From the NCBI GenBank assembly GCA_016081115.2, contig CM071926.1:8817971-8881970 (forward strand): DNA of 64,000 nt. The letters are read 5' to 3'. This document shows positions 61,646 through 64,000 of this stretch, in pieces. Every line of letters starts with the position of its first letter. Within the stretch, counting starts at the first letter, position 1. The stretch comes from Rehmannia glutinosa (Eukaryota > Streptophyta > Magnoliopsida > Lamiales > Orobanchaceae). A model generated the notes under the pieces. It saw only the letters and a list, made by a program, of their open reading frames with translations, searched no databases and had not been told where the DNA came from. The position numbers and the translations under genes were made by a program.

Positions 61646-62060
61646 TGTATAAAGCTTGGAAGCTACTGCCTACTATACGTGCAAAATACTGCCTCTTTCA
61701 TTGGCACGATATGTGCGTCAAGGTACAGAGCTGAGAGCTCGATGGGAGAGTTTGTCGATGCTGTCATTTGTTCGAGATCGTGCAAGATAGAAGTTTGTTC
61801 CAGTGATCAAACACACAATCGATTTTAATACTTTGTTTAATTGATGTTTGATGGTGCTTATTTAAAGCTTGAATGAAGTATTATAGGTAGAATATTTAAA
61901 CCTTTTGGCATGGGTGAATGCTTGAATGAAGTAATAGGGTTCTGTTAATGCACTCAATTCTTGAAAACTGCCTCTCACTGGCACGATGTGTCTTGTTTTC
62001 TTTTGAGAGCTTAAATACTTAAGCTCGAATGTCAATGATTGAATTAGTGCATTGTCCTCC
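61646..62060 (+). other. LSM4 3' UTR region
   Basis: Likely 3' UTR; the end is unknown. GCTTGAATGAAGTA occurs twice (61867-61880, 61921-61934). No canonical AATAAA close to the stop that I would trust. Confidence 0.4.
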
Positions 62061-64000
62061 AAAGGGTCTTCAAGCTGCTATTTATTGACACTAGAAAAGT
62101 GTCTGTTTGCCTGGGAAAATTTCAAGATATGTCTGTCTGTTTGTAGCTTGTCCTTCTTCTTTGTGTTGTCACTTTCCGTTGGCAGTTTTATGCAAATCTT
62201 CTTGGACACTGTGCACTAAACTTGCACTTGGTAAAACAACTATTTTCTTCAGGGTTGGGTCAATTAATTAATCTAGTTAATCTAATTAACCAATCCAAAT
62301 AATTAATCATCTTGAAATTGACCTATTCATTTCAAGAACCATAGTAATCTATCCAATACAAGTACCATTCAAGAACAACCCTTCTGTCATCTATCACCCG
62401 AGTCTGGACTCAGCCAATGGCATGGATTATTAGTCAAAACCCCACTAGCTCAATAATTATGTACGCCATTCTTAGTTGCTCGACTTAGTGATGACCAATT
62501 AGAAACCCTGACTTTGAGGTTTTTATCCGACCTTGGCAATAATTTTGGAATCAAGTACAATGGAACACATAGGATATCACCTATTCATCTAGACATGTGA
62601 CAGACCTTTGGTGGCACTTGTAAACCTCAATAAATGAAGATGGTGCACCCAAAATATCCTATTGTGATTGTCCAACAATCAGAACATAAATCTAAATACG
62701 TCAAGTATGAGATTACAATGGTACCTTAAGTCAAAGGTCTAATCTTGCACAATCATAACTAAGAAATTCCCGCTTAACAAGATTTTCATTTGGGAATTTC
62801 AAGGCGCGATCGCTCAATGTAATTGTTTCAAACATGAACTTGTGTTACTACACCAATGCCCATGGAATGAGATATCCTCCCTTTGAGCCTACATCGTATG
62901 CACAAGTCTCAATATGATCATTGATGTCTCACGTGATGTTGAAGATGTTCAAAGTCAAGGATCATTGAGATGAGACATCAATGATCATATTGAGACTTGA
63001 AGATAAAGATTATTGTAGAAATGATATTAATATAAATAATTAAATTACAATATACACAATAAGAAAATTATTTTTACTAGAGAATTAAAATGGCCAAATC
63101 GATTGACTCGTCGGACACTACACTCACCAACAGACACAAAGGGGGACAAGTTGTCCCCCTGGATGATTTCCAAAAAAAACAATTGATAAAACATGTTGTT
63201 ATAGGATGTTAGTTTATTTCTGTTTAAATTTACAATATAAAGACATTAATTATGGTTAGTATATGAACAATTTTTCTCATAGTTTAAATTTATAAACTTG
63301 GTTCGTTCTCCAAATAATGGCGTTTTCATTAGGAATAAAAATGGAATTAAATTATTTATAAAAACGAGTAGATGAGAATGGGGTGGGAATGAGGATAAAA
63401 AATTAATAGAGAAACTATATAAAATTTAAATAAAAAATTTTTTCTAAAAAAAATTTACCTACAAAAAAGTTTTTTTTTTAAAAGAGGGGGGACCGGGGCC
63501 CGGGTTGACCCTCCCTAGCTATGCTATTGGTTCTCCCCCTCCAAAACTAGAATCATGCGTCCGTGACTGACTACTTTGCCCATCTTTCACTTGCCCTGGA
63601 TGATTTACATATAACTTATATGGGAAAATTATAAAATTGGTCCTGTAGCTAAAGGATATTAGCAATATTAGTTCTGTTTAAATTCAATTTGGCCAAAAAG
63701 TCTATGACTTTTAATTCAAAATTTCCAGTCTAATCTCCAATGGAAATTGATTTATTCACTGGGGAAATGTCATGTGTTGTGCATGACTCGACTAAATTAT
63801 AATTTTAATCTCGTAGCTATAGTGGAACGGCAATACTGGTTCTTTGAAAATCACAAGCAAAAAAGCCCCATAATTAAAAGAACTCCCAATTTTAGTAATT
63901 TATTCGCCGAAAATTGAAAAATTTGCCACACCCGTTGAAGTGAAAATCAAGTTTGCTTATTTGGATGATGTCAACATAAGTTTATAATCTAAATGAGTTT
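62061..64000. other. Intergenic DNA downstream of LSM4
   Basis: No gene recognised. It contains the inverted repeat at 62903-62999. An AT/A-rich stretch (63400-63480) is followed by GGGGACCGGGGCCCGGGT, and TTATAAAATTGGTCCTGTAG (63630-63649) looks like a Mutator-type MITE end whose partner would lie outside the window. Confidence 0.4.
62903..62999. repeat. Perfect 29 bp inverted repeat with 39 bp loop
   Basis: Arms 62903-62931 and 62971-62999 are exact complements (start CAAGTCTCAATATGATC). It could fold as a hairpin in DNA or RNA. Confidence 0.92.

Overview
This is a transposon-rich piece of a flowering-plant nuclear genome. The evidence is Ty1/copia, Sirevirus and Ty3/gypsy retroelements, Kaonashi-type Mutator-like elements (MULEs) carrying Ulp1-like genes, a CACTA element, a candidate Helitron end, hAT-, Mutator- and mariner-like MITEs, GT-AG introns, and one host gene of clear plant type, LSM4. 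The protein families fit a eudicot; I cannot name the species. Only one complete, unbroken gene is visible: LSM4, at 55463-61645 on the + strand. Nearly all other coding sequence is transposon protein or captured or decayed gene fragments with stops and frame changes.

Layout. 1-7480: right part of a Mutator-like element with a FAR1/MULE transposase on the + strand and a convergent Ulp1-like protease gene on the - strand, ending at a (TA)17 tract. 7836-9278: candidate Helitron with a recognisable 3' terminus. 10638-14690: a second Mutator-like element with degenerate terminal inverted repeats and a DUF1985/Ulp1-like gene but no transposase. 15560-18072: a decayed RPA1-like single-strand DNA-binding protein gene (minus strand). 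19814-22023: a 2.2 kb CACTA element holding a piece of an A20/AN1 zinc-finger stress-associated protein (SAP) gene plus an antisense copia fragment. 22230-23546: a fragment of an unrecognised membrane-protein-like gene split by a 792 bp hAT-type MITE with an exact 8 bp target duplication.

23741-40500 is a three-level retrotransposon nest. The oldest copia remnant (RNase H end, polypurine tract, LTR) is split by a second copia element (25250-39944, target duplication GCTGG). That element is split between integrase and reverse transcriptase by a Sirevirus-like element (28377-36940, target duplication CTTAT). The middle element has no ordinary tRNA primer site; the 14 bases just inside its left LTR are complementary to a stretch inside its own LTR, which suggests self-priming.

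40500-55030 is a field of short inverted-repeat elements, several with 9-10 bp duplications, and two degenerate gypsy remnants (46240-49515 on minus, 49940-53345 on plus). It ends in a large foldback (53914-54966) immediately upstream of LSM4. LSM4 has seven coding exons; its two largest introns carry several MITEs and a G-quadruplex-type run. Downstream of 62060 I see only non-coding sequence, including a perfect 29 bp inverted repeat.
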